Source of the DNA: Pedobacter sp. UBA5917
GTDB taxonomy: Bacteria > Bacteroidota > Bacteroidia > Sphingobacteriales > Sphingobacteriaceae
DNA length: 12,790 nt
Reading direction: 5' to 3'
NCBI RefSeq assembly: GCF_002432345.1
Contig: NZ_DJDT01000333.1
Coordinates: 1-12,790, forward strand
Each line of letters opens with the position of its first letter. Position 1 is the first letter of the stretch. This document shows, piece by piece, positions 1 to 6,348 of this stretch. The position numbers and the translations under genes are program-made. A model generated the notes under the pieces. That model had not been told where the DNA came from, ran no database searches, and saw only the letters and a list, made by a program, of their open reading frames with translations.

Positions 1-25
1 ACCACATTTTTTTTATAAAAAATTA

Positions 26-271
26 ATGGATGAGACGGATCATGACGTCAAAGGCATGCCAGAATTTTCAAGTAGGATCAGCAGCTGGGTTTTTCTTGAA
101 AATCCATCTTATCAGGAAAAGCTGGCCTACTGTACCGCCCGTGGGGTCATTAATAAGGATACTTTAAAATATATTTGCCGCCACAAAATCTACAAAAATT
201 TCAGGAGCCTTTCTTCACTGATGCAGCACATCGGTCTGCTTGCAATCAGAGAAACTGAAGGCATTGATTAG
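26..271 (+). CDS. Small hypothetical protein, possibly the N-terminal part of an interrupted gene
   Basis: Encodes 81 residues with no family I recognise. The protein is basic and helix-rich, with an aromatic stretch near residues 22-27 (WVFLEN) and a CTARGVINKDTLKYICRHK segment in the middle; no signal peptide or membrane segment is visible. The ATG at 26 is the first in frame, but the frame has no stop between it and the left edge of the window, so the true start may lie outside. The stop is TAG at 269-271, and the same frame then stays open to a TGA at 374-376. That suggests either a short gene or one broken by an amber mutation. No Shine-Dalgarno sequence is visible. Its neighbour to the right is the ParA-like gene about 200 bases away, in the same direction. 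Function unknown. Confidence 0.45.
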   Translation: MDETDHDVKGMPEFSSRISSWVFLENPSYQEKLAYCTARGVINKDTLKYICRHKIYKNFRSLSSLMQHIGLLAIRETEGID

Positions 272-376
272 GACGGCAAGATATATCACTTAGCAATGCT
301 ACACCTTCTAAAAAATTACATGTTTTCAGACGCAGCCGGATTCATAAAAGAAATGTGGGAGGAAGAAGGATTATGA
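272..376 (+). pseudogene. In-frame continuation of the preceding ORF after an amber stop
   Basis: After the TAG at 269-271 the same reading frame continues without a stop for 34 codons and ends in TGA at 374-376. It contains an internal ATG at 296 that would give a 26-residue peptide (starts MLHLLKNYMFS, ends EEEGL). The composition (FSDAAGFIKEMWEEEG) looks like a normal amphipathic protein tail. I infer that 26-376 may be one gene with a nonsense mutation. An independent small peptide or chance openness are the alternatives. Confidence 0.3.
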
Positions 377-475
377 TTCAACCCGATTCCGTCAATATTT
401 AGCAGTTAAAACAAAAAAAAATTTTATTAATGGCTTAATCCATGCTAATACTGGCACTAAATACTATCTTTATTT

Positions 476-1504
476 ATGAATATAGTATTTTTTAATCATA
501 AGGGTGGTGTTAGTAAAACCACTACAACATTTCATTTGGGATGGATGCTTGCGGAACGGGGAAGCAGGGTATTAGTAGTCGATGCGGATCCACAATGCAA
601 TCTAACTAGCTTAATCATGCAAGACGGTTTTGATGAATATTATACAGAAGACGCAACAAAACATTTAAATATCAAAGATGGTGTAAGTTCGGCTTTTGAT
701 GGTAAGCCAACGCCTATTGAGCAAATTGACTGTTATAATGTTCCTAGGAACCCAAATCTTTTTTTATTGCCTGGACACCCAAACTTAACGGAGCTTGAAC
801 CAACTTTAAGCTTTGCACAATCTGCTCCTGGCGCATTTTCGACAATGCAAAATCTTCCTGGTGCTTTTTATGCCTTGATATCAAAAACTAAGGATTACTT
901 AAATATAGACTATGTTTTGATCGATCTGAATCCCGGATTGAGTGCGATTAATCAAAATTTATTCAGTATTTCTGATATTTTTATAATACCAACTAATCCT
1001 GATCCTTTTTCTTTAATGGCAATTTCCACACTCTCCAAAGTTTTGCCCCGCTGGTTTAGAGCGGCAAATGAATGGAAGAATACATTTCAAAACTCCACTT
1101 ATCCGTTTCCAGATAAGAATCCGAAACTGGGTGGCGTTATTATCCAACGCTACAATATAAGAAAAGGAAAGCCTGCAACCCCGTTTCGTAATACCATGAA
1201 TGAAATCTTAAATGAAGTAAGAAATGGACTGGTACCAGCGCTTACCTCAGCAGGAATGACTTATCCTTTGGCAATTTATCAGCAGGCCGAGATGGGAGAT
1301 AATTATAGTTTAGGAGAAATTCCGGATTTTCAAAGTTTACAGCAACAGTCGCAGCTACATGGTGTCCCCGTTTATGCTCTAGAGGAAAATGAAATGGGGT
1401 TTGGAGGGGTAGTGTTAGACCAAATGGTAGAAAAGAAGAACCAGTTTTTTGCAAGATTCACTGAGTTAGCTTTAAAAATTGAATATTTAAAATTAAATGG
1501 TTAG
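476..1504 (+). CDS. ParA/MinD-like P-loop ATPase paired with a HEPN protein
   Basis: A 342-residue member of the ParA/MinD/Soj ATPase superfamily. The deviant Walker A motif is at residues 9-16 (KGGVSKTT, with the signature lysine K9 and the P-loop lysine K14). It is followed by VLVVDADPQCNLTS (residues 32-45, switch I aspartate D38) and a Walker B-like strand YVLIDLNPGLSAINQN. These proteins bind ATP, dimerise as nucleotide sandwiches and act as switches or positioning devices. The protein is longer than plain Soj (about 250 residues), with an insert and a long C-terminal part of unknown role. The ATG lies directly before the first strand, as usual for the family. A TATCTTTA sequence at 465-472 resembles a Bacteroidota -7 box and would give an almost leaderless transcript, but this is weak. 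No ParB or parS is seen. The 8-base overlap with the HEPN gene implies coupled translation, so a role with that protein is more likely than DNA partition. Confidence 0.85.
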   Translation: MNIVFFNHKGGVSKTTTTFHLGWMLAERGSRVLVVDADPQCNLTSLIMQDGFDEYYTEDATKHLNIKDGVSSAFDGKPTPIEQIDCYNVPRNPNLFLLPGHPNLTELEPTLSFAQSAPGAFSTMQNLPGAFYALISKTKDYLNIDYVLIDLNPGLSAINQNLFSISDIFIIPTNPDPFSLMAISTLSKVLPRWFRAANEWKNTFQNSTYPFPDKNPKLGGVIIQRYNIRKGKPATPFRNTMNEILNEVRNGLVPALTSAGMTYPLAIYQQAEMGDNYSLGEIPDFQSLQQQSQLHGVPVYALEENEMGFGGVVLDQMVEKKNQFFARFTELALKIEYLKLNG

Positions 1505-2117
1505 AGCTAAAAATCAGTTTGACCACAGTTTTATAAGAATATCTCGGATAGATGGTATCTACTTACATTCTGTCAATAATCTAGGCATTCCCCATGGAGA
1601 TGTTGAAGATTTGCTTCGTAGTGAAATAGTTTATGCTGTGTCTGCGCTTGATAAAATGATCCATGAGCTTGTAAAGATTGGAATGGTTGAAATATTTTTA
1701 GGCACCAGACCTTATACCTCTGCATTTGGTAACTATCAGCTTTCATTATCCCAACAAGCTGAAATTGCAGCTGCCACCCATCCGATTCCACCGGCAGCAA
1801 TATTTCAAGGAATAATCGAACGAAAACATAGCTTTTTATCTTTTCAAGATCCAGAGAAATTGAAAGATGCTTTAGGACTTGTATGGGATGAGCCTCATAA
1901 ATGGCAAAAAATTGCTACAGCGTTAGGTTTGACGATGAATGCTGCTAAAGGGACACTTAACAATATTGTAATTCGGAGAAATCAAATTGCACATGAAATG
2001 GATTTAGATTTATCAAGTGGAATAACCCAAACACTTACTCACACCGATACTCAAGATATGGTTACTTACGTTAAAAATCTTGGTGATCAAATCTTCATTC
2101 TGGTTAGTACAGTTTAA
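1497..2117 (+). CDS. HEPN-domain protein, probable RNase toxin or effector (RiboL-PSP-HEPN-like)
   Basis: A 206-residue helical protein. Near the C-terminus it carries the HEPN catalytic signature R-x4-H: RNQIAH, R161 to H166, within IRRNQIAHEMD. An N-terminal helix LLRSEIVYAVSALDKMIHELV (about residues 39-59) has the pattern of the RiboL-PSP-HEPN-like branch. HEPN proteins with an intact R-x4-6-H are usually metal-independent RNases, found as toxins, abortive-infection effectors or parts of CRISPR and restriction loci. Both motif residues are present, so activity is plausible. The start ATG at 1497 lies inside the end of the ATPase gene (8-base overlap). No other start is needed, because the N-terminal helix follows soon after. 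The ATPase may restrain, activate or position this RNase; that is inference. The subfamily is a judgement from motif and helix pattern. Confidence 0.75.
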   Translation: MVRAKNQFDHSFIRISRIDGIYLHSVNNLGIPHGDVEDLLRSEIVYAVSALDKMIHELVKIGMVEIFLGTRPYTSAFGNYQLSLSQQAEIAAATHPIPPAAIFQGIIERKHSFLSFQDPEKLKDALGLVWDEPHKWQKIATALGLTMNAAKGTLNNIVIRRNQIAHEMDLDLSSGITQTLTHTDTQDMVTYVKNLGDQIFILVSTV

Positions 2118-2144
2118 ATGTTTGAAATTTAATATCGCTCTTGT

Positions 2145-2437
2145 TTGGTGAGGGATTCTACATTCGGTCATGGCGAATTTTTAACAGAAAGTATCAATCC
2201 CTTTACCGCAAGGACTAAGAATAATGCATCAATAAATCAGACCTATGAAGACGCTGAATTTATTTTTTATAGAGGGTTGACAGAGAAATTTATTCTAACT
2301 TTAGGAGGAACAGATGATCTCGTTATCAAAGAGATGATTTAGGTCAGATTGAAGAGTTTTGGCTATGGGGAGATGGTACACATCCTATCAATTCTGAAAA
2401 ACCTGATGCTTGGGAAAACTACATGAAGAAAATTTAA
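2145..2437 (+). pseudogene. Frameshifted small gene or remnant downstream of the HEPN gene
   Basis: The first part reads from a TTG at 2145 (or GTG at 2148) for 65 codons to TAG at 2340-2342. A second frame is open from 2318, just after a TGA at 2315-2317, to TAA at 2435-2437. It encodes a convincing protein tail (RDDLGQIEEFWLWGDG, then a segment rich in H, P and N, ending ENYMKKI). Joining the two frames within 2318-2339 would give one protein of roughly 95 residues, so I infer a single-base frameshift or sequencing error in that overlap. No classical slippery heptamer is visible, so programmed frameshifting is less likely. There is no good ATG start, and the real N-terminus may already be lost. 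The family is not recognised. It lies 27 bases after the HEPN gene and may be a decayed third member of that unit. Confidence 0.4.
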
Positions 2438-2861
2438 AAAATTAGCTAGTCTTCATTATGAGATAAGATAAAACGATTGATAATCTCACAAAAAAAAATC
2501 TTTTTGTCTACTTTTTCTTTATCTCTTCCAACATAGTCTTTTGTTTATGTGATTGTATAGTATTATGCCATATTGTGATGTAATTTTAATTTTACTCTAC
2601 ATAACAATTAATGCTTGTAAAAGAGAAGTTTTTTATTCGAAGATTGTAGCGTATTGGCCTAACTGATTTGAAAATATCATTAGTTTTTATCTAGCAGCAT
2701 AATTTGTTCAGAACAGTAGGCATAAAATGAATTCAACAGATCAGTAAGATGTAGAATGATAAAATTTTTAAAAAAAAGTGTCGATTTGGACTTTAATATG
2801 AAAAGGCTATTTTAGTAAAAGTAATTAATTCTTCCGTTGTTAAATAATTAAACCAACTTTA
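2438..2861 (+). other. AT-rich stretch without a recognisable gene
   Basis: About 420 bases with many stops in all frames and long A and T runs. The only structure I see is a weak AT-only inverted repeat, ACAAAAA (2488-2494) with TTTTTGT (2501-2507). No promoter, RNA gene or mobile-element end could be supported. It separates the ATPase-HEPN group from the DinB gene and may mark the edge of acquired DNA. Confidence 0.5.
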
Positions 2862-3335
2862 ATGGGTAATGAACGTTTCGAATGTGAAATTTTAAGAGCT
2901 AGCAGAACCAGGCTATTGCAATTGATGGAAACAATTGATTACGAGATATTATTTAAAATTCCGGAGGGTTTTAACAATAATATAATTTGGCAAATTGGTC
3001 ATTGTATTACTTCTCAGCAGCGGCATATGTACATGCGTAGCGGATTACCAATGTATATACCCAATGAGTTTATGGAATCTTTCAAAATTGGATCATCTCC
3101 ACGTTCATGGGAAATTACTCCGGATGTTAATGAGGTAAAACATTTACTGATTGATACGGTTAACCACCTGGAATCCGATCTGGAATCCAGGCTATTCGTC
3201 AACTATGAGCCTTTTGATTTGCCCATCGGATTTCAGGTAAAAAATCATGTTGAGGCACTACAAGCCGCTAACTACCACGAAGCTGAGCATAGTGGAAAGA
3301 TTTTTACATATTTGAGGTTGTTGGGCAAGGAATAA
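2862..3335 (+). CDS. DinB/YfiT-like putative metalloenzyme (DinB_2 type)
   Basis: A 157-residue four-helix-bundle protein of the DinB/YfiT superfamily. The usual metal-binding histidine triad is visible: H47 in the first conserved helix (NIIWQIGHCITSQQ), and H139 with H143 in the last helix (NYHEAEHSGKIF). Members include thiol-dependent transferases such as bacillithiol S-transferases, but most have no known substrate, so none is assigned. This is not the SOS DNA polymerase IV that shares the name DinB. The length is normal for the family. The ATG at 2862 has no clear Shine-Dalgarno sequence, and the upstream DNA is very AT-rich. A second, clearly different DinB-like gene lies at 8487-8933. 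The following DoxX gene starts 101 bases downstream with its own ribosome binding site, so the two are probably transcribed separately. Confidence 0.85.
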   Translation: MGNERFECEILRASRTRLLQLMETIDYEILFKIPEGFNNNIIWQIGHCITSQQRHMYMRSGLPMYIPNEFMESFKIGSSPRSWEITPDVNEVKHLLIDTVNHLESDLESRLFVNYEPFDLPIGFQVKNHVEALQAANYHEAEHSGKIFTYLRLLGKE

Positions 3336-3365
3336 AGTACATTATGTAGTTAACTCTTGATTTTC

Positions 3366-3383
3366 AATATCTTATTTGATATT
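3366..3383 (+). terminator. Weak AT-rich hairpin after the DinB gene
   Basis: A perfect 6-base inverted repeat, AATATC and GATATT, with loop TTATTT, lies about 30 bases after the stop of the DinB gene and before a short T-containing run. The stem is AT-rich and has no long T tract, so it is at best a weak terminator; it may be chance. Confidence 0.2.
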
Positions 3384-3425
3384 ATAATTTAATTGCGTAA
3401 CTTAATATATCATTCACATAAAAAT

Positions 3426-3430
3426 GGAGG
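3426..3430 (+). promoter_or_regulatory. Shine-Dalgarno sequence of the DoxX gene
   Basis: GGAGG sits 6 bases before the ATG at 3437 and fixes that start. It is unusually strong for this window, where most genes lack a clear Shine-Dalgarno sequence, so the DoxX protein may be well translated. Confidence 0.75.
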
Positions 3431-3436
3431 TTCATT

Positions 3437-3895
3437 ATGAATGTTATCCGTAAAATTGAACATTGGGGAGATGTTCATCATTCAAAATGGCTGGATTATC
3501 TGCGCATTGTCCTTGGCCTCATCATCTTTGGAAAAGGTGTTTCTTTTATCAGCGACACTTCGGTACTCCAGAACATGATCACACAGAATAACATATTCGG
3601 TTTTTCGGGTGTACTGATCAGCGTGGCCATTCATGTTGTGGCCTTTGCACATTTGGTTGGGGGCATCCTAATTACTTTAGGATTGGTTACCCGCTTCGCG
3701 GTTGTTATCCAGATCCCAATTTTATTATTTGCCGTATTTTTCATCAATCTTACTCCTGGTTTCTCTATGCCAAATTCGGAATTATGGCTTTCGGTACTTG
3801 TACTGTTTCTGCTTATTCTGTTCTGGGTGGTGGGTTCGGGTCCATTATCGGTTGATGAAGGATTAAAAAACAAAACCGGTAAGCGTTACGCTTAA
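3437..3895 (+). CDS. DoxX family membrane protein
   Basis: A 152-residue integral membrane protein with four hydrophobic segments, at about residues 20-37, 54-79, 82-102 and 115-133. This is the usual DoxX/DoxD-like four-helix fold. The segment VAFAHLVGGILITLGLVTRFAVVIQIP matches the conserved core (H-x2-G-G-x8-R) of small DoxX proteins. Members are thought to act in membrane redox chemistry or as partners of quinone- or sulfur-linked enzymes, but substrates are mostly unknown. The start is set by GGAGG at 3426-3430. The C-terminal tail is short, basic and cytosolic. The M28 peptidase gene follows after 45 bases in the same direction. An inverted repeat in that gap could separate their expression. 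Confidence 0.85.
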   Translation: MNVIRKIEHWGDVHHSKWLDYLRIVLGLIIFGKGVSFISDTSVLQNMITQNNIFGFSGVLISVAIHVVAFAHLVGGILITLGLVTRFAVVIQIPILLFAVFFINLTPGFSMPNSELWLSVLVLFLLILFWVVGSGPLSVDEGLKNKTGKRYA

Positions 3896-3913
3896 CCAAG
3901 CTTAAATATTCTT

Positions 3914-3957
3914 AGTATCTTTCGTTTTTATAGATGAATCATGAAAACGAAGATACT
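3914..3957 (+). promoter_or_regulatory. Strong inverted repeat covering the start codon of the peptidase gene
   Basis: The left arm GTATCTTTCGTTTT (3915-3928) is complementary to AAAACGAAGATAC (3944-3956) apart from one bulged T; A3914-T3957 adds a pair. In RNA, U3929-U3931 could also pair with the AUG at 3941-3943, leaving a 9-base loop. Such a hairpin would hide the start codon of the M28 gene. Alternatively the left arm contains TATCTTTC (3916-3923), which resembles a -7 box. In that case the left arm would not be transcribed and the repeat would be a DNA operator. The repeat itself is seen directly; its role is inferred. Confidence 0.55.
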
Positions 3958-5644
3958 TTTTGCACTGCTTTTTGCGGGATTGTCGGGTTACGCCCAAAAC
4001 GCTACAGACGATTATTTTAAACTAACACGGGCCGGGTTTAAAGAGAAAAATGCTTACGAAACCACAGCCTTTGTAGAGAAATATTTTCGTGTGCCTGGTA
4101 ATACCGGTTTTAATGCAAGTATCCATTACGTAGAAAACATCTTAAAAAAAGCCGGTTTTGTTGAACAGAAACAAGACGAATCTGAAGCACCTTTAACTTA
4201 TCGCATCGAAAAAAGGGCGATGAAAAACAATACCTGGGAACCTGTTGATGCTAATATCGATATTATAGGAGAAAGCCAACCACTTATTTCTTTTAAAACC
4301 AACCGCAACATGATTCCAATCAACTGCGTTTCAACCTCTGTTAGTGGGGTTACAGCTAATGTGGTTTACATTGAAAAAGTGGTTCAGACAGAAATAGAAA
4401 AAATGGATTTGAAAGGAAAAATCCTGTTTTCGGAGAATAATCCATCGCGTTTACTCCAAATTGCTACCAAAGCAGGAGCAATAGGTGTTTTAGGTTATTC
4501 GATGCCTAAATATACCCAGCCGGAAATCCATCAAACTTCCATCCAGTTTGGCAGCATGAAAGCCAACAGTGAAGTATGGACATTGCTCCTATCTTACGCG
4601 GCCAAAGAAAAATTAAAGGTAAGTTGTTTAAAAGGCGAAACGAAATTAAAGGTAAATATCCAGACTAAAATCTACCCATCGGAAGAATTAACCATTGTGG
4701 CTAATGTTAGGGGAAGTGTAAACCCTAAAGAACGTTTTGTATTTAGTGCACACGTGCAGGAACCGGGAGCAAACGATAATGCAAGCGGTGTGGGTACGTT
4801 GGCAGAAATGGCCAGACTAACAGCAGAATTGTATCAGGCGAAAAAAATCAGTCCGAAGCGTACCCTAACCTTTTTATGGGGGGATGAGATCGTATCAACC
4901 AGACGTTATATTACCGAAGATACCACCCGTGCCAAAGGCATTATGTGGGGCATGAGTTTGGATATGGTTGGCGAAAACACCCAAAAAACAGGTGGCTCTT
5001 TCCTGATCGAAAAGATGCCCGATCCATCTGCCATCTGGACGAGGGGAACAGATAAACATACCGAATGGGGCGCTGGTGATGTAGGCGAAAAAGACCTCTT
5101 TCCGCATTATTTTAACGATTTTATTTTCGACATCTGCAAAGCGCAAGGAAAATTTGCCAACTGGATCGTTAATTATAATCCTTTTGAAGGTGGCAGCGAC
5201 CATACACCATTTTTACAGAATAAGATTCCCGGATTATTGATGTGGCATTTTACTGATGTATTTTACCATACGGATAACGACAGGATTGATAAAGTTTCGC
5301 CAACCGAAATGAAAAATGTTGGGATAAGTGGTTTAACTGCCGCTTACACTTTAATTTCGGCAGATGAAAATACAGCAACAGCTACCGTTTCGCAGGTTAA
5401 AACCGATGCCCTGATACGTTTAAAAACTGAATTTGAACTAAGCAAAAAAGCCATTGCCGAAGGAAAAGCAGCGGCCGATGAAAAACATATTATCGAAGTT
5501 TGGTGCAAATGGTATGTAGATGCTTTGGCAACCATTAATAAAATGCCGGTAAAAGCAGAAACCACAAGAGTTGGCTCGGCCATTAAATTTGCCACAAACG
5601 AGATCGAAAAGCAAACTAAAGTATATTTGGAGGAGTTGAAGTAG
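3941..5644 (+). CDS. Secreted M28 family zinc metallopeptidase with PA-type insert
   Basis: A 567-residue precursor of a peptidase-family-M28 aminopeptidase or carboxypeptidase. An N-terminal signal peptide (MKTKILFALLFAG, cleavage probably after SGYA near residue 18) sends it to the periplasm or outside. A PA-like insert occupies about residues 120-250 (DLKGKILFSENN, AGAIGVLGYSMP). The catalytic domain follows with the expected zinc and catalytic residues: H271 (SAHVQEPGANDNASG), bridging D279, E316 in LWGDEIV, D341 in LDMVGEN and H443 in FYHTDND. The motif around E316 reads GDE where many members have AEE or GEE, so the catalytic glutamate and its neighbour may be shifted in role. A C-terminal helical extension (about 475-567) follows the domain. 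The start agrees with the signal peptide. The substrate is unknown. An inverted repeat spans the start codon, and the gene ends in a convergent gap with a REP-like element. Confidence 0.9.
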   Translation: MKTKILFALLFAGLSGYAQNATDDYFKLTRAGFKEKNAYETTAFVEKYFRVPGNTGFNASIHYVENILKKAGFVEQKQDESEAPLTYRIEKRAMKNNTWEPVDANIDIIGESQPLISFKTNRNMIPINCVSTSVSGVTANVVYIEKVVQTEIEKMDLKGKILFSENNPSRLLQIATKAGAIGVLGYSMPKYTQPEIHQTSIQFGSMKANSEVWTLLLSYAAKEKLKVSCLKGETKLKVNIQTKIYPSEELTIVANVRGSVNPKERFVFSAHVQEPGANDNASGVGTLAEMARLTAELYQAKKISPKRTLTFLWGDEIVSTRRYITEDTTRAKGIMWGMSLDMVGENTQKTGGSFLIEKMPDPSAIWTRGTDKHTEWGAGDVGEKDLFPHYFNDFIFDICKAQGKFANWIVNYNPFEGGSDHTPFLQNKIPGLLMWHFTDVFYHTDNDRIDKVSPTEMKNVGISGLTAAYTLISADENTATATVSQVKTDALIRLKTEFELSKKAIAEGKAAADEKHIIEVWCKWYVDALATINKMPVKAETTRVGSAIKFATNEIEKQTKVYLEELK

Positions 5645-5690
5645 TAATAATATCCTTAAAAGATTTCTAGCATATAGTCAAATCACCGTT

Positions 5691-5801
5691 GTCACCCTGA
5701 ATTTATTTCAGGGTCTATCTAACAGGAGAGATGCTGACCATGTAGTAGCTATTAGACCTTTAAAAATATAAAAGCAGCTAATAAAACAAGTTCAGCATGA
5801 C
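5691..5801. repeat. REP/MITE-like intergenic element
   Basis: A 111-base segment bounded by imperfect terminal inverted repeats: GTCACCCTGAA (5691-5701) and TTCAGCATGAC (5791-5801), 9 of 11 positions complementary. Inside are a perfect hairpin (5694-5714) and a second inverted pair, ATGCTGA (5731-5737) with TCAGCAT (5792-5798). It contains no ORF. Its form, and its place in the gap between convergent genes, fit the dispersed 'GTCAnnCTGAA...TTCAGnnTGAC' intergenic repeats I recall from Pedobacter and related genomes. Only one copy is visible here, so dispersal is not shown by this window. Confidence 0.6.
5694..5714. terminator. Possible bidirectional terminator hairpin
   Basis: ACCCTGAA and TTCAGGGT form a perfect 8-base stem with loop TTTAT, 50 bases after the peptidase stop codon and about 120 bases from the end of the convergent RhuM gene. 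There is no long T tract on either side, so termination is plausible but unproven. It is also the terminal part of the REP-like element. Confidence 0.4.
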
Positions 5802-5832
5802 GGCAGCTTCAGGAAAAAGTGGCCAAAAAGTA

Positions 5833-6309
5833 CTAACCAGTCATAGTATTCTCATCAAGCAAATGATTGTTTTGAACAGCACTTACCAATTTAATTGCCT
5901 GTTTTAATTCTATAAGTTGCTGGTTTTGTTCCTGTAATCTTTTATGATTTAGGGCATAACCTTTTAATAAATAATCCTTTAAAATCTGATTGGCCCATAT
6001 CCTAAATTTTGTTCCTTCTTTTGATTTTACCCGATAACCCACCGATATAACCACATCAAGTGAATAATAGAATGTTTTATAACTTTTTCCATCCTTGGCA
6101 GTTGTCAAGGATTCCTTGACAACTGCCTTTTGTATAAGTTCGTTTTCTTTAAATATATTCTTAATGTGAAGACTTATATTTTGCTTCGTTTTGTTAAAAA
6201 GATGCTGCATCTGCTGTTGGGTAAGCCAAACAGTATCGTTACTAAAAGCCACTTCAATAATAGGTAATCCTTCTTCAGTTTTATAAATTATAATTTCATC
6301 TTTAACCAT
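5833..6309 (-). CDS. RhuM-family protein, probably truncated at the C-terminus
   Basis: A 158-residue protein matching the N-terminal part of the RhuM family (named after rhuM of Salmonella pathogenicity island 3). Typical segments are VWLTQQQMQHLFNKTKQNIS (about residues 27-46), HIKNIFKENEL, SLTTAKDGKSYKTFYYSLDV, ISVGYRVKSKEGTKFRIWA and LKDYLLKGYALNHKRLQ. The first looks like a helix-turn-helix and suggests DNA binding. Its molecular function is unknown, and relatives are often found near restriction-modification and other accessory loci. Full members as I know them run well past 250 residues. This one ends soon after the coiled EQNQQLIELKQAIKLVSAV segment with an unusual tail (LLDENTMTG), next to the REP-like element, so the C-terminal domain seems lost. 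The ATG at 6309 is the natural start; the divergent crtD begins 39 bases away. Confidence 0.75.
   Translation of the reverse strand: MVKDEIIIYKTEEGLPIIEVAFSNDTVWLTQQQMQHLFNKTKQNISLHIKNIFKENELIQKAVVKESLTTAKDGKSYKTFYYSLDVVISVGYRVKSKEGTKFRIWANQILKDYLLKGYALNHKRLQEQNQQLIELKQAIKLVSAVQNNHLLDENTMTG
6097..6127. repeat. Perfect 31-base palindrome inside the RhuM gene
   Basis: The arm GGCAGTTGTCAAGGA (6097-6111) is repeated as its exact reverse complement at 6113-6127 around a single central base, 6112. It falls in the minus-strand codons for AVVKESLTTA of the RhuM protein, a stretch that resembles normal family sequence. It could fold into a long stem in either transcript or serve as a protein-binding site. 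Confidence 0.8.
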
Positions 6310-6321
6310 CGCTTTAAGTTA

Positions 6322-6334
6322 GTAAAATATTTAC
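6322..6334. promoter_or_regulatory. Operator-like inverted repeat between divergent genes
   Basis: GTAAA and TTTAC flank the centre ATA in the 39-base gap between the RhuM gene and crtD. Its place between two divergent starts suits a regulator site. It is followed by TATTTTCG (6337-6344), which is near the Bacteroidota -7 consensus for crtD. The repeat is short and AT-rich, so chance is possible. Confidence 0.25.
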
Positions 6335-6348
6335 CCTATTTTCGCAAT

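Noticed and set aside
476..1504. Plasmid or chromosome partition locus (ParA)
   Set aside because: There is no ParB gene, no parS-like repeat and no replication gene. The neighbour is a HEPN protein, and the ATPase is longer than typical ParA/Soj.
2488..2507. Terminator hairpin in the AT-rich gap (ACAAAAA with TTTTTGT)
   Set aside because: The stem is almost pure A-T, no gene ends just before it, and it sits in DNA full of A and T runs where such pairs arise by chance.
4895..5203. Minus-strand ORF of 102 codons inside the M28 peptidase gene
   Set aside because: It is antisense to conserved catalytic sequence of a clear gene, has no recognisable domain, and is best explained as a shadow of the coding strand.
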